Source: Rhizobium phaseoli
GTDB lineage: Bacteria > Pseudomonadota > Alphaproteobacteria > Rhizobiales > Rhizobiaceae
Direction: 5' to 3'
Length of the DNA: 64,000 nt
Assembly: GCF_003985125.1 (NCBI RefSeq)
Contig: NZ_ML133565.1
Location: forward strand, 434,001 to 498,000
In this document: one piece after another, positions 34,233-42,403 of the stretch
Numbering within the stretch: the first letter of the stretch is position 1
Layout of the letters: each line of letters opens with the position of its first letter
The notes under the pieces: model-generated
Told to the model about the DNA's origin: nothing
The model's input: only the letters and a program-made list of their open reading frames with translations
Databases searched by the model: none
Made by a program: the position numbers and the translations under genes

Positions 34233-35762
34233 ATGGGGATGACGATGAACTGGATTGACAATCTGCGCCGCAGCTTCCTCGACTGGGATGCGATGGTGGA
34301 CGTGCTGCCGAGCATGATCAGCGTCGGCCTGAAGAATACGCTTATTCTCGCCGCTGCCTCGACGGTGCTCGGCGTCGTGATCGGCATGGTGCTTGCCGTC
34401 ATGGGTATCTCGCAGTCTCGCTGGCTGCGGCTGCCGGCGCGTGTCTATACCGACATCTTTCGCGGGCTGCCGGCGATCGTCACGATCCTGATCATCGGCC
34501 AGGGTTTTGCCCGGATCGGGCGCGAAATGTTCGGCCCGTCGCCATTCCCGCTCGGCATATTGGCGCTCAGTCTGATCGCTGGCGCCTATATCGGCGAAAT
34601 CTTCCGCTCGGGTATTCAGAGCGTCGAGCGCGGTCAGATGGAGGCCTGCCGGGCGCTCAGCATGAGCTATGGTCAAGGCATGCGGCTGATCGTTATCCCG
34701 CAGGGCATCAGACGCGTGCTGCCGGCGCTGGTCAACCAGTTCATCGGCAATGTCAAGGATTCGAGCCTGGTCTATTTCCTCGGATTGCTCGCCTCCGAGC
34801 GGGAGATTTTCCGCGTCGGCCAGGATCAGGCGGTTGTGACCGGCAATCTGTCGCCGCTGCTGTTGGCGGGTGTCTTCTATCTCGTGATCACCGTGCCGCT
34901 GACGCACTTCGTCAATTATATCGACGCAAGGCTGCGGCTGGGAAAACAGGGGCGGGGTTCGGGTGCGGCGAGCGGATTGGTCGAGGTCAGCGAGCTGCAG
35001 GCCGCCGCCGGGCCAGTTGCCGACGCGCCGCGGTTCAAGGGCGGCGCGCTCAATATACGGGGATTGAGCATGGCTTATGGCGAGCTCGAGGTCCTGAAGG
35101 GCATCGATCTCGACATCGCTCCCGGCAGTGTTACCTGCGTCATCGGCCCTTCGGGCTCGGGCAAATCGACATTGCTGCGCTGCCTGAACAGGCTGGTCGA
35201 ACCGAAAGGCGGCGACATCCTGCTCGATGGCGACAGCATTCTCGCCATGAGGCCTGAGAGGCTGAGACGCCGCGTCGGCATGGTATTTCAGCACTTCAAC
35301 CTGTTTCCCGATCACACTGCGCTTGAAAACGTCATGCTGTCGCTGACGAGGATCAAGAAAATGCCGAAACGGCAGGCGCGGCGCATCGCCGAGGCGCGCC
35401 TGGCCGAAGTCGGACTTGCTGCGCGCAGCGATCATCGGCCGGCAGGCCTATCCGGCGGGCAGCAGCAGCGCGTTGCCATCGCGCGGGCTCTCGCCATGGA
35501 TCCCGAGGTCATCCTGTTCGACGAGGTGACGAGCGCACTTGACCCCGAACTTGTGAAGGGTGTGCTCGACCTGATGGCGACCCTCGGCCGCCAGGGCATG
35601 ACGATGGTTGTAGTGACGCATGAAATGGGATTTGCCCGCCGGGTGGCCGACCAGGTCGTTTTCATGGACGAGGGCCGCATCGTCGAGGCTGGATGCCCCG
35701 AACAGATCTTCGACAATCCCAGAAGCGAGCGGCTGCAACGCTTCCTCGCGGAAGTCCTCTGA
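34233..35762 (+). CDS. Amino-acid-type ABC transporter permease-ATPase fusion
   Basis: One 509-residue chain joins a HisM/GlnP-type permease (about 15-230, with the EAA-like loop [21 protein letters not shown]) to a GlnQ-type ATPase (about 270-509). The ATPase has Walker [10 protein letters not shown], signature LSGGQQQR, Walker [15 protein letters not shown] and H-loop [10 protein letters not shown]. The linker (about 230-265) is Ala/Gly-rich. Two copies should form the complete importer. Start: the ATG at 34233 has AGGGG at 5 bp; ATGs 6 and 12 bases later are possible. Such fusions are known in a minority of polar amino acid systems. It lies 66 bp after the binding-protein gene. Confidence 0.9.
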   Translation: MGMTMNWIDNLRRSFLDWDAMVDVLPSMISVGLKNTLILAAASTVLGVVIGMVLAVMGISQSRWLRLPARVYTDIFRGLPAIVTILIIGQGFARIGREMFGPSPFPLGILALSLIAGAYIGEIFRSGIQSVERGQMEACRALSMSYGQGMRLIVIPQGIRRVLPALVNQFIGNVKDSSLVYFLGLLASEREIFRVGQDQAVVTGNLSPLLLAGVFYLVITVPLTHFVNYIDARLRLGKQGRGSGAASGLVEVSELQAAAGPVADAPRFKGGALNIRGLSMAYGELEVLKGIDLDIAPGSVTCVIGPSGSGKSTLLRCLNRLVEPKGGDILLDGDSILAMRPERLRRRVGMVFQHFNLFPDHTALENVMLSLTRIKKMPKRQARRIAEARLAEVGLAARSDHRPAGLSGGQQQRVAIARALAMDPEVILFDEVTSALDPELVKGVLDLMATLGRQGMTMVVVTHEMGFARRVADQVVFMDEGRIVEAGCPEQIFDNPRSERLQRFLAEVL

Positions 35763-35815
35763 CGCGCCCGCGTGAATGCGTTCGAATGACAGAAGAGCAA
35801 GATAAGGTTATCGAC

Positions 35816-36952
35816 ATGAATGCTTCCCCCAAACCTTCGAAGGTCGTCGTCATCGGCGGCGGCATATTCGGGGTCTCGACATCGGTTCACCTCGCTCGGC
35901 TCGGGATCGCCACCGTTCTCGTCAATGACGGTCCGCTTGCCAATGGCGCTTCCGGCCGATCGCTCGCCTGGCTGAACTCTGCGCGGAAACGTTCCGCCGC
36001 CTATCACCGGCTGCGTCTCGCCGGCATTGACCGCTACCGCACACTGGCTGCCCGCTATCCGGATGCGCCGTGGCTGCGCTTCGACGGCGGCCTGACCTGG
36101 GATGCTGACGATGACGGCAACGAGATTTCCGAAATCTACGATTATGAGCGTGATCTCGGCTATCACGCGCAATGGGTTGTGCCGGAGGAGATTGCCGGGG
36201 CGACGCCAGGCGTCGATGCGCGCGCCGTCACGCCGCAGGGCGCGATCTTCAATCCCGGGGAAGGCTGGGTCGATCTTCCCGCTTTGATCGACACGCTCGC
36301 GCAGGAATTCCGCTCGCTCGGCGGCGAGATCGTCACTGATGCCGGACGGGCGATGGTCGATATCGAAGGGGCGCGCGTGCGCGGGGTGACGGCAGCGAAC
36401 GGCAGGCATTGGGTCGCCGAGTCCGTGCTTCTTGCTGCCGGCGCCGCCGTTCCTGCAATCGTGGCCGACGCCGGCCAGCAGATCGAGGATGCGACCCCTG
36501 TCGCCCTTCTCGTCAGAACCAAGCCGATCCGCCATCCGCTGAAGGCCGTGCTCAACACCCCGCGGGTCGCCATCCGGCCGACGCCCAATGGCGGCTTTGC
36601 GCTCGATTCCGCCTGGTCGGAGGAAGAGGTGAGGGTCAACCCGGACGGCAGCTATGATGTCAGGCAATCGACGCTGGACGGTTTGCTGCACGAAGCTTCC
36701 ATGGTTCTCGAAGGCAATCCGGCGCTTGAGATCGAGGATTACGGCGTCGGTCCAAAGCCGATCCCGGGCGATGGCGAGCCGGTCTTTGGCGAATTGCCGT
36801 CGATCTGGGGTTATTTCGTCGCCTTCAGCCATAGCGGCGCGACCCTCGGCCTGATTGCCGGTGAATTGCTCGCCCACGAGATTGCTACCGGATGCCGCCA
36901 TCCGCTGCTGGCGGATTTTCGGCCCGAACGTTTCACCCCGCCGGGACGATGA
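35816..36952 (+). CDS. FAD-dependent amino acid oxidase/dehydrogenase (DAO family)
   Basis: This 378-residue flavoprotein has an N-terminal Rossmann FAD motif (VVVIGGGIFGVSTSVHLARLG, about residues 9-29) and a DAO-fold body. C-terminal flavin contacts appear in FAFSHSGATLGLIAGELLA. It lacks a membrane anchor. Family members oxidise glycine, D-amino acids, sarcosine or opine-type secondary amines. ATG at 35816 has AAGG at 8 bp; an ATG ten codons upstream has no ribosome site. It follows the transporter fusion by 53 bp, so the imported substrate is probably its substrate. Confidence 0.87.
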   Translation: MNASPKPSKVVVIGGGIFGVSTSVHLARLGIATVLVNDGPLANGASGRSLAWLNSARKRSAAYHRLRLAGIDRYRTLAARYPDAPWLRFDGGLTWDADDDGNEISEIYDYERDLGYHAQWVVPEEIAGATPGVDARAVTPQGAIFNPGEGWVDLPALIDTLAQEFRSLGGEIVTDAGRAMVDIEGARVRGVTAANGRHWVAESVLLAAGAAVPAIVADAGQQIEDATPVALLVRTKPIRHPLKAVLNTPRVAIRPTPNGGFALDSAWSEEEVRVNPDGSYDVRQSTLDGLLHEASMVLEGNPALEIEDYGVGPKPIPGDGEPVFGELPSIWGYFVAFSHSGATLGLIAGELLAHEIATGCRHPLLADFRPERFTPPGR

Positions 36953-37023
36953 AAACCTGGCAGGAGCGCGGCGGCAAGATCGGCGGGTGGGATCAATTTG
37001 CGCCATCGGGCGTTCTGCCGTGA
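36949..37023 (+). CDS. Possible 24-codon micro-ORF overlapping the oxidase stop (ATGA)
   Basis: An ATG at 36949 overlaps the oxidase stop codon and opens a 24-codon frame (MKTWQERGGKIGGWDQFAPS and four more residues) ending TGA at 37021. Only the coupling geometry supports it. It could be translated by re-initiation, or be chance. Confidence 0.22.
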   Translation: MKTWQERGGKIGGWDQFAPSGVLP

Positions 37024-37043
37024 GGAAACACGGGAGACGCATC

Positions 37044-37547
37044 ATGTTCAAGAACGAATCCGGCACTGGCGTGGACGACAGACTCGACGACGCCGGCATC
37101 CCGCTGGCAAATAGAGACGAGGCCGACATCAATCCCGACCTCATCAGGCGCGAGGGCTTCGCGAGCGAGGCTGAATACCGCGCCTATCTCGCCACACTTG
37201 GCCGCGAGATTCCGTTCGACGCCTATGTGGGAGAAACCGTCGAGAGCTCCGAGGGGCATGCTCTGGACGGCCGCCTACGGGAGTTGCGGGAGGAGCTCGA
37301 AAACCTCCAGGCGCGTCTGCACGTGATCAGGCGGCAGGCCGCAACCGTCTTGACAGAAAATGCCCGCTGGGCCGATGCCAGCGCCCATGCCCAACTCGGC
37401 GACCGGCCATGGCTTAAGCTGGCGGGGGCAATGGCGGCAACCTTTGTCGTCACCAGGGGTGTCCGGCGATTGCCACTCGGGACCGTTGTGACCACGGCGC
37501 TGCCCCTGGCTGCCGCCGCGCTCAACCGGAAGCTTGCCAGAGATTGA
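37044..37547 (+). CDS. Hypothetical protein (167 aa) with coiled coil and C-terminal membrane helices
   Basis: GGGAG lies 7 bp before the ATG at 37044. The first 60 residues are polar; residues 72-100 are a coiled coil (LDGRLRELREELENLQARL). Two hydrophobic stretches follow (about 126-138, LKLAGAMAATFVV, and 146-162, GTVVTTALPLAAAALN). The design recalls the ElaB-like protein at 30500. No family recognised. Confidence 0.65.
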   Translation: MFKNESGTGVDDRLDDAGIPLANRDEADINPDLIRREGFASEAEYRAYLATLGREIPFDAYVGETVESSEGHALDGRLRELREELENLQARLHVIRRQAATVLTENARWADASAHAQLGDRPWLKLAGAMAATFVVTRGVRRLPLGTVVTTALPLAAAALNRKLARD

Positions 37548-37627
37548 TTTCCGAAAAGGGGCTGAAGCGAGTGCCATCTTCTCGCCGAAGTGTTCGTGCC
37601 ATCTTACGGTCTGGAAGGGAGATGAAC

Positions 37628-37879
37628 ATGGCTGGACATGACGACCGCTATGTCGAGATCACGACGCGTCTTCGCTCGATGCGGTCGTTCTGCGACTTCC
37701 TCTCGCAGGGCGGAACCGTCCGCGTCGCCTTGTCGGACGGCGAGCCTTACAAGGACGTCACTGCTGTTCTGCTCGAACGGAATCGCCGGGAGGCGGAAGC
37801 GCTCGCCCGCACCCGCAGGCAGCTTTATCCGGATCTCGCAGACGAAGATGTGACGCCGCCGCTCTATAGCCGTCACTGA
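37628..37879 (+). CDS. Small hypothetical protein (83 aa)
   Basis: A GGAAGGGAG ribosome site is 6 bp before the ATG at 37628; an ATG two codons earlier would have 0-1 bp spacing. The sequence looks like a small alpha/beta domain (RLRSMRSFCDFLSQGGTVRV, then DVTAVLLERNRREAEALART) with a proline-rich C-terminus. No signal or membrane segment. The gene ends 5 bp from the convergent chemoreceptor. Confidence 0.65.
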   Translation: MAGHDDRYVEITTRLRSMRSFCDFLSQGGTVRVALSDGEPYKDVTAVLLERNRREAEALARTRRQLYPDLADEDVTPPLYSRH

Positions 37880-37884
37880 CCGCA

Positions 37885-40389
37885 TCAAGCAGCGGCCACG
37901 CCACGCGTGTCCGTTTCTTCCAGCTGGAACTGGTCGATCAGCTGCAGAAGCGTCCTCGTCTCGTCGGCCAGTTCCTTCGTCGCCGCGCTCGTTTCCTCGA
38001 CCATGGCGGCGTTCTGTTGCGTCATCTGGTCCATTCGGTTGACGGAGGAATTCACCTCGTGCAGCGCATTGTACTGCTCTCTGCTCGAGCGGGCGATGAC
38101 ATCCATCTGCTCGGATGCAGTCACCACTTTTGCGGAAATGCTTTCGAGGACTTCGCTGGTTTGGCGCACGACCCGCGCGCCGTTGGTAATCTCCGCACGC
38201 GAGCGTCCGATGAGCTGCTTGATCCGCTGACCGGCCTCGGCGGAGCGCTGGGCGAGATCGCGAACTTCCTGGGCGACGACCGCAAAGCCTTTGCCGGCTT
38301 CACCGGCGCGGGCTGCTTCGATGCCGGCGTTGAGCGCGAGCAGGTTCGTTTGAAAGGCGATGTCGTCGATGACGCCGATGATCTGCACGATCTCGTCCGA
38401 AGCGGCTTCGATCTTGCCCATCGCGTCGATGGCGCTGGCGACCACCTCGGATGAGGAATCGGCCGTCTTCTTAGTGTCGGTGATGATCTCGCGGGCATCG
38501 TCGGCGCAGGCCGCCGACGAGCGAACGGTGGTGGTAATCTCTTCGATGGCTGCGGCGATTTCCTCGAGCGCCACGGCCTGCTGCTCGGTGCGCTTGGCGA
38601 GGTTGCCTGCCGCCAGATCCATCTGGCCGGCATTGCCTTCGATCATCCGGGTGTTGGTGCGGATCTGGTCGATCGTTTCCTGCAGGCGCAGCAGCGACGC
38701 ATTGAAATCGTTGCGCAGCTGCTCCAGCCGGCCGAAGAACGGCGTTGCGATCGTCTGCGAGATATCGCCGCGCGCCAGGCGTCCGATACCCGCAGCCAGG
38801 GCCGTCACGGCGAAATCGATCTGCTGTTCGACCGAGCGCTTTTCCTCGTCGTTGCGGCGCCGTTCCTCCTCGGCTCTCGTCCGTTCGATCTCGCTGCGCT
38901 CCTCGATTTCGACCTTGGCGATGGCGTTGTTCTTGAAGACGCCGAGCGCGCGGGCCATGTCGCCGATTTCATCGGCCCGGCTTTCGCCGACGATCGCCGT
39001 TTCGAGCTTGCCGTCGGCGAGCCGCCGCATGGCCGAGGTGATCTGGGTGATCGGACCTTTGAGCGTGACAGTCAGCCCGATGCCGGCGAGGATAGCGATC
39101 ACCACGCCGAGGATCGTCGTTCCGAGAGACATGGAATTGGCGTCGGAGCGTTCCGCGGCGGCGTTCTGCCGCTGCATTTCGGCGAAAGCCGTCAGCTGCG
39201 ACCACATCCCGTCCACGTCGGCGGCGGCGGCGCGGAATTCGTCCTGGCGCTGCCCGCTGATGCGGACGAGATCGGTGGCGGCCTTCTGCATCTTGTCCAG
39301 CGCCGGCAGCAGCTTCGGTTTGAGTTTATCGAACTGCGCAAAGCCGCCGACATTGGAAATCAGCATGTCCAAGCCTTTTCTGACGGCAGTGATCTCCTGC
39401 GAAAGCCGCTGGAGATTGGCGTCCGTCGGGGCGAGCGTCAACTTCGCCAGGACGATCTGAATCACATAGGCCGAGGTCGTCAGTTTCTGGCCGTCTCTCT
39501 GGCTGGCCTTGGCGCGCTCGACTGTTTTCGCCGTCTCGGCTGCCTTGTCGGTCACGGCTTTCACCCGCCGTGCGGCGACCGCCTGGAAGTCGGGCAGTCT
39601 GGCGATGATCCGGCTCGTGACGTCCTTGAGGCCGGCGGCACTCTCCGCGGTCTGGCCCGCCGTTTCGACAAGCGGTTTCAGAGCAGCAATGGCGTCGTCG
39701 ACGACCTTTTTGGCCTCGGGCGCCTCGCCGCCAAGCGCCATTCCTACGATGCGCTGCTGCCGGGCGAGTTCCTCCAGTTCCGGGCCGGTGATCGGGCCGG
39801 CCGCCTGGGCCCTGTCGTTCAGTGCTAGGACGAAGGAGGTGAAGTCCGAAATGCGCTGCGCGTCAGCGAGCGTGTTGCGTGATTCATCTTCCTGCAGGTC
39901 GGCAGCACGTTGGAGCGCCTTGGCCCCTTCGACAAGATCCGTCTGGGACGATACGACGACGCTCTGCGCCTTCTGGAGATCGGTGAGCAAGGCTGCGCGG
40001 CTCTCCTGCAGCTGCCAGAGCAAATCCATGCGCGTCGAAATTCCGTCGATGGAAGCGAGTGCCTGCTCCAGTTCCTGCTGGCCGCTGTGATCTGCGGCGA
40101 GCCTGTCGAGGCCGGCGTTCAGAAGGCCGCGTTGATCGGCAAGCCTGGCGGCGACGGCATCCCGGTTATCCTCAGTGGCGTCGGCAAGGAACTCGGCCAT
40201 CGCCGCCGACAGGTTGCGAAAGCCGCTCAATGACTGCAGGACGGAGTTGGAAATATCCATCCGCCCCTGAAGCAGGCTCGATGCATAAAGGCCCATGGCG
40301 CCAACCGCCATGATGCTCAAGACGAATGGAACGATGAATACCATCACCTGCGTCTGAATGCGCACACGTGACAACAGCCTTCCCAACAT
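37885..40389 (-). CDS. Methyl-accepting chemotaxis protein with large helical sensor domain
   Basis: This 834-residue receptor has TM1 (15-36) and a periplasmic domain of about 390 residues that looks all-helical. TM2 lies near 425-447 (TTILGVVIAILAGIGL), followed by HAMP (about 450-500), a linker with a second HAMP-like segment, and a signalling domain with the hairpin tip DDIAFQTNLLALNAGIEAAR near residue 700. The periplasmic region is more than twice the usual 150-residue four-helix bundle. No CheB/CheR-tethering pentapeptide is evident at the C-terminus (DTRGVAAA). Start at 40389 (AAGGAG at 5 bp) is preferred over one eight codons upstream. It is a lone receptor with no che or flagellar genes nearby. 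Confidence 0.93.
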   Translation of the reverse strand: MLGRLLSRVRIQTQVMVFIVPFVLSIMAVGAMGLYASSLLQGRMDISNSVLQSLSGFRNLSAAMAEFLADATEDNRDAVAARLADQRGLLNAGLDRLAADHSGQQELEQALASIDGISTRMDLLWQLQESRAALLTDLQKAQSVVVSSQTDLVEGAKALQRAADLQEDESRNTLADAQRISDFTSFVLALNDRAQAAGPITGPELEELARQQRIVGMALGGEAPEAKKVVDDAIAALKPLVETAGQTAESAAGLKDVTSRIIARLPDFQAVAARRVKAVTDKAAETAKTVERAKASQRDGQKLTTSAYVIQIVLAKLTLAPTDANLQRLSQEITAVRKGLDMLISNVGGFAQFDKLKPKLLPALDKMQKAATDLVRISGQRQDEFRAAAADVDGMWSQLTAFAEMQRQNAAAERSDANSMSLGTTILGVVIAILAGIGLTVTLKGPITQITSAMRRLADGKLETAIVGESRADEIGDMARALGVFKNNAIAKVEIEERSEIERTRAEEERRRNDEEKRSVEQQIDFAVTALAAGIGRLARGDISQTIATPFFGRLEQLRNDFNASLLRLQETIDQIRTNTRMIEGNAGQMDLAAGNLAKRTEQQAVALEEIAAAIEEITTTVRSSAACADDAREIITDTKKTADSSSEVVASAIDAMGKIEAASDEIVQIIGVIDDIAFQTNLLALNAGIEAARAGEAGKGFAVVAQEVRDLAQRSAEAGQRIKQLIGRSRAEITNGARVVRQTSEVLESISAKVVTASEQMDVIARSSREQYNALHEVNSSVNRMDQMTQQNAAMVEETSAATKELADETRTLLQLIDQFQLEETDTRGVAAA

Positions 40390-40588
40390 CACCCCTCCTT
40401 CCCAAGAGAACAATCGGCTTCGCGAAGGTCTCCTCGTCCGCTCGAGTCGATTGCATATCTTTCCCGCCCTGACACATGACGGAATGAATATTCCATATCA
40501 TATTAATCGTGAAATATTCGTTTCAAAGTCGTTGAGAGTAGGGTTGGATGTCGCTTTTCCACCGATATCGGGGCGCAAGCCGTGTGGA

Positions 40589-41317
40589 TCAGGCGAAACT
40601 GATTTCGGCAAAGAGCGGAAGATGGTCCGAGGCGACCTTCGTCAGGCGATTTTGCAGGACAGCGGCTCTTTTGACGACGAGGTCGTCGGTGATGAAGATG
40701 TGGTCGAGGCGCATCAGCGGGTAGCGGGAGGGAAAGGTCGCTCTTGGCGCAGCCTTGCCTCCAAGCTGGGCGTCCTTCAACGACCGTGCGACAAGGCGGT
40801 ACGTCGCCGATGACGGAATGGCATTGAAATCGCCGCAGAGAACGCAGGGAAGAGGTTCCTCCATTGCGCCGCGCAGCCAGCCCGAATTCAAAAGCGTCGT
40901 CATCTGCCGGATGCGCTCGCGCCCGCGCAGGCCGAGATGAGTGTTGACGACCAGCAGCTTCCTATCGCCGACCAGGACTTCGACCGACAGCGCGCCGCGC
41001 CGTTCGCCGACAGAGGGCAGCGGACCGGCCTTGACCGCAGACGTCGGCAGCGCCGTGATGATCGCATCGCCATATTGCTCTTCGGCAATCGATAGCGCCG
41101 GATGAAAATGAGCCTGCATTTTCAGCAGCGAGGCGATCAGATGAGCCTGATCGATGCCGCCGGTTCTCCGTCTCAGAACATCGACCTCCTGCAGAGCGAC
41201 GATATCGGCCCCCGCCTCGGCGATAACCGACGCGATGCGGCCGGGGTCGAGCTTCCGGTCGTTGCCGATGCAGCTATGCACGTTATAGGTCAGAAGTTTG
41301 ATCGATTTATCCGGCAT
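40589..41317 (-). CDS. Endonuclease/exonuclease/phosphatase family protein (YbhP-like)
   Basis: This 242-residue EEP-fold protein has the family metal/catalytic motifs: LTYNVHSCIG (N near residue 9), ALQEVDVL (Glu), VVNTHLGLRGRERIRQ, LCGDFNAI (Asp, Asn) and VASDHLPLFAEI (Asp-His). No signal peptide is seen in the chosen reading. In E. coli the homologue YbhP is encoded with clsB and ybhN; here the ybhN-like gene is divergent 123 bp away and a phospholipase D gene lies beyond it, so a role in envelope lipid turnover is likely. Start at 41317 is the best ATG but its ribosome site is weak. It has its own EcfG-type promoter. Confidence 0.85.
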   Translation of the reverse strand: MPDKSIKLLTYNVHSCIGNDRKLDPGRIASVIAEAGADIVALQEVDVLRRRTGGIDQAHLIASLLKMQAHFHPALSIAEEQYGDAIITALPTSAVKAGPLPSVGERRGALSVEVLVGDRKLLVVNTHLGLRGRERIRQMTTLLNSGWLRGAMEEPLPCVLCGDFNAIPSSATYRLVARSLKDAQLGGKAAPRATFPSRYPLMRLDHIFITDDLVVKRAAVLQNRLTKVASDHLPLFAEISFA

Positions 41318-41369
41318 CGGCCCGCTAAAGCTGGTCTCCCCGCGAGAGACAGGACTCGTTCTCCGGTGG

Positions 41370-41394
41370 GGAACACAAAACTCTTTTGATCGTT
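41370..41394 (+). promoter_or_regulatory. EcfG promoter, rightward (GGAAC-N16-CGTT)
   Basis: GGAAC at 41370-41374 and CGTT at 41391-41394 are 16 bp apart, a full consensus match. It points at the YbhN-like gene (ATG 41441) and overlaps the leftward promoter almost completely. Confidence 0.75.
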
Positions 41395-41396
41395 CC
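41372..41396 (-). promoter_or_regulatory. EcfG-like promoter, leftward (GGAAC-N16-TGTT)
   Basis: On the minus strand GGAAC (41396-41392) and TGTT (41375-41372) are 16 bp apart. The -35 of each promoter overlaps the -10 of the other, so the same 27 bp can be read in both directions by the same sigma factor. It drives the YbhP-like gene. Confidence 0.6.
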
Positions 41397-41440
41397 AGAT
41401 GATCGAACCATGGCGCTCGCACTTAAAAAACGGACAATCG

Positions 41441-42403
41441 ATGAGTCTGAAAAACGCAATCTGGAATGGACTGCTCGTTGCCGCCCTTTGTATCGCGGGC
41501 TTTCTTCTCTATCGGATCTTCCGCCAGTACAGCCTGGAACAGATCGTTCAATCGGTCCGCAGCATACCCTTTCCGACCTTCTGCACAGCACTTCTGTTTG
41601 CGGCGGCATCCTATCTGTGCCTCAGCTGTTTCGACTATCTGGCGATCCGCTCGCTCGGCAAATCCCTGCCTTACCGGAAAATCGCGCTCGCCTCCTTCAT
41701 CAGCCTTTCGCTCGGCCACAATATCGGATTTGCGGGGCTGAGCAGCGGCGCCTTTCGCTATCGTTACTATTCCCGCTGGGGCCTGACGGCCGAGGACGTG
41801 GCGAAGATCATCCTGTTCTGCGGCGTCACCGTCGGCATCGGCTTGATCACGCTCGGCGGCCTTGCCCTGATCGTCAATCCCGGTGATGCCGCGCGTCTGC
41901 TGCGAATCGATCCGGCGAGCACCTGGCTTTTCGGTCTGCTGGCGCTCGCCGTGCCGGTCATCTATGCCGGGCTGGCGTTTTTCATCCGCGGCAGCCTGCG
42001 GCTCTGGCGCTGGTCGCTTCAGCTGCCGCGACTTTCGATCGCGGTCGCCCAGGTCGGGGTCGGGACGATCAATTTCATGCTGGTATCCGCCTGCCTGCAC
42101 CAGATGCTCTCGGTCTTCGGCGACGTTGCCTTCTTCAGGTCGGTGACGGCTTACGTGCTGGCCAATTCCGCGATCCTCGCGACACATGTCCCCGGCGGTC
42201 TCGGCGTACTCGAGGCGACGGTCTCCTATGCCGTGCCGCAGGAGGCGTCGATCGGTGCGCTGATTGCATTCCGCTGCGCCTATTTCTTCCTACCGCTGGC
42301 GCTCGGCGCCGCGCTTTTCATCGCCAGCGAAGTAATCTTCCGCCGCCAGTCACGCGGGGCGGACGAGGAGGCGGAAGAGCGCGCCGAGGCCCAGTCGGTT
42401 TAG
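41441..42403 (+). CDS. YbhN-like (UPF0104/LPG synthase TM-type) integral membrane protein
   Basis: This 320-residue protein has about eight membrane helices and matches the UPF0104/lysylphosphatidylglycerol-synthetase-TM family. Characteristic parts are SLGHNIGFAGLSSGAFRYRY, THVPGGLGVLEATVSYAVP and a helix ending FRCAYFFLPLALG. It has only the membrane (flippase-like) part and no C-terminal aminoacyl-transferase domain. Start at 41441 lacks a strong ribosome site; an ATG at 41399 sits too close to the predicted transcription start. Its last 54 bp overlap the convergent phospholipase D gene. Probably involved in phospholipid handling with its neighbours. Confidence 0.85.
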   Translation: MSLKNAIWNGLLVAALCIAGFLLYRIFRQYSLEQIVQSVRSIPFPTFCTALLFAAASYLCLSCFDYLAIRSLGKSLPYRKIALASFISLSLGHNIGFAGLSSGAFRYRYYSRWGLTAEDVAKIILFCGVTVGIGLITLGGLALIVNPGDAARLLRIDPASTWLFGLLALAVPVIYAGLAFFIRGSLRLWRWSLQLPRLSIAVAQVGVGTINFMLVSACLHQMLSVFGDVAFFRSVTAYVLANSAILATHVPGGLGVLEATVSYAVPQEASIGALIAFRCAYFFLPLALGAALFIASEVIFRRQSRGADEEAEERAEAQSV

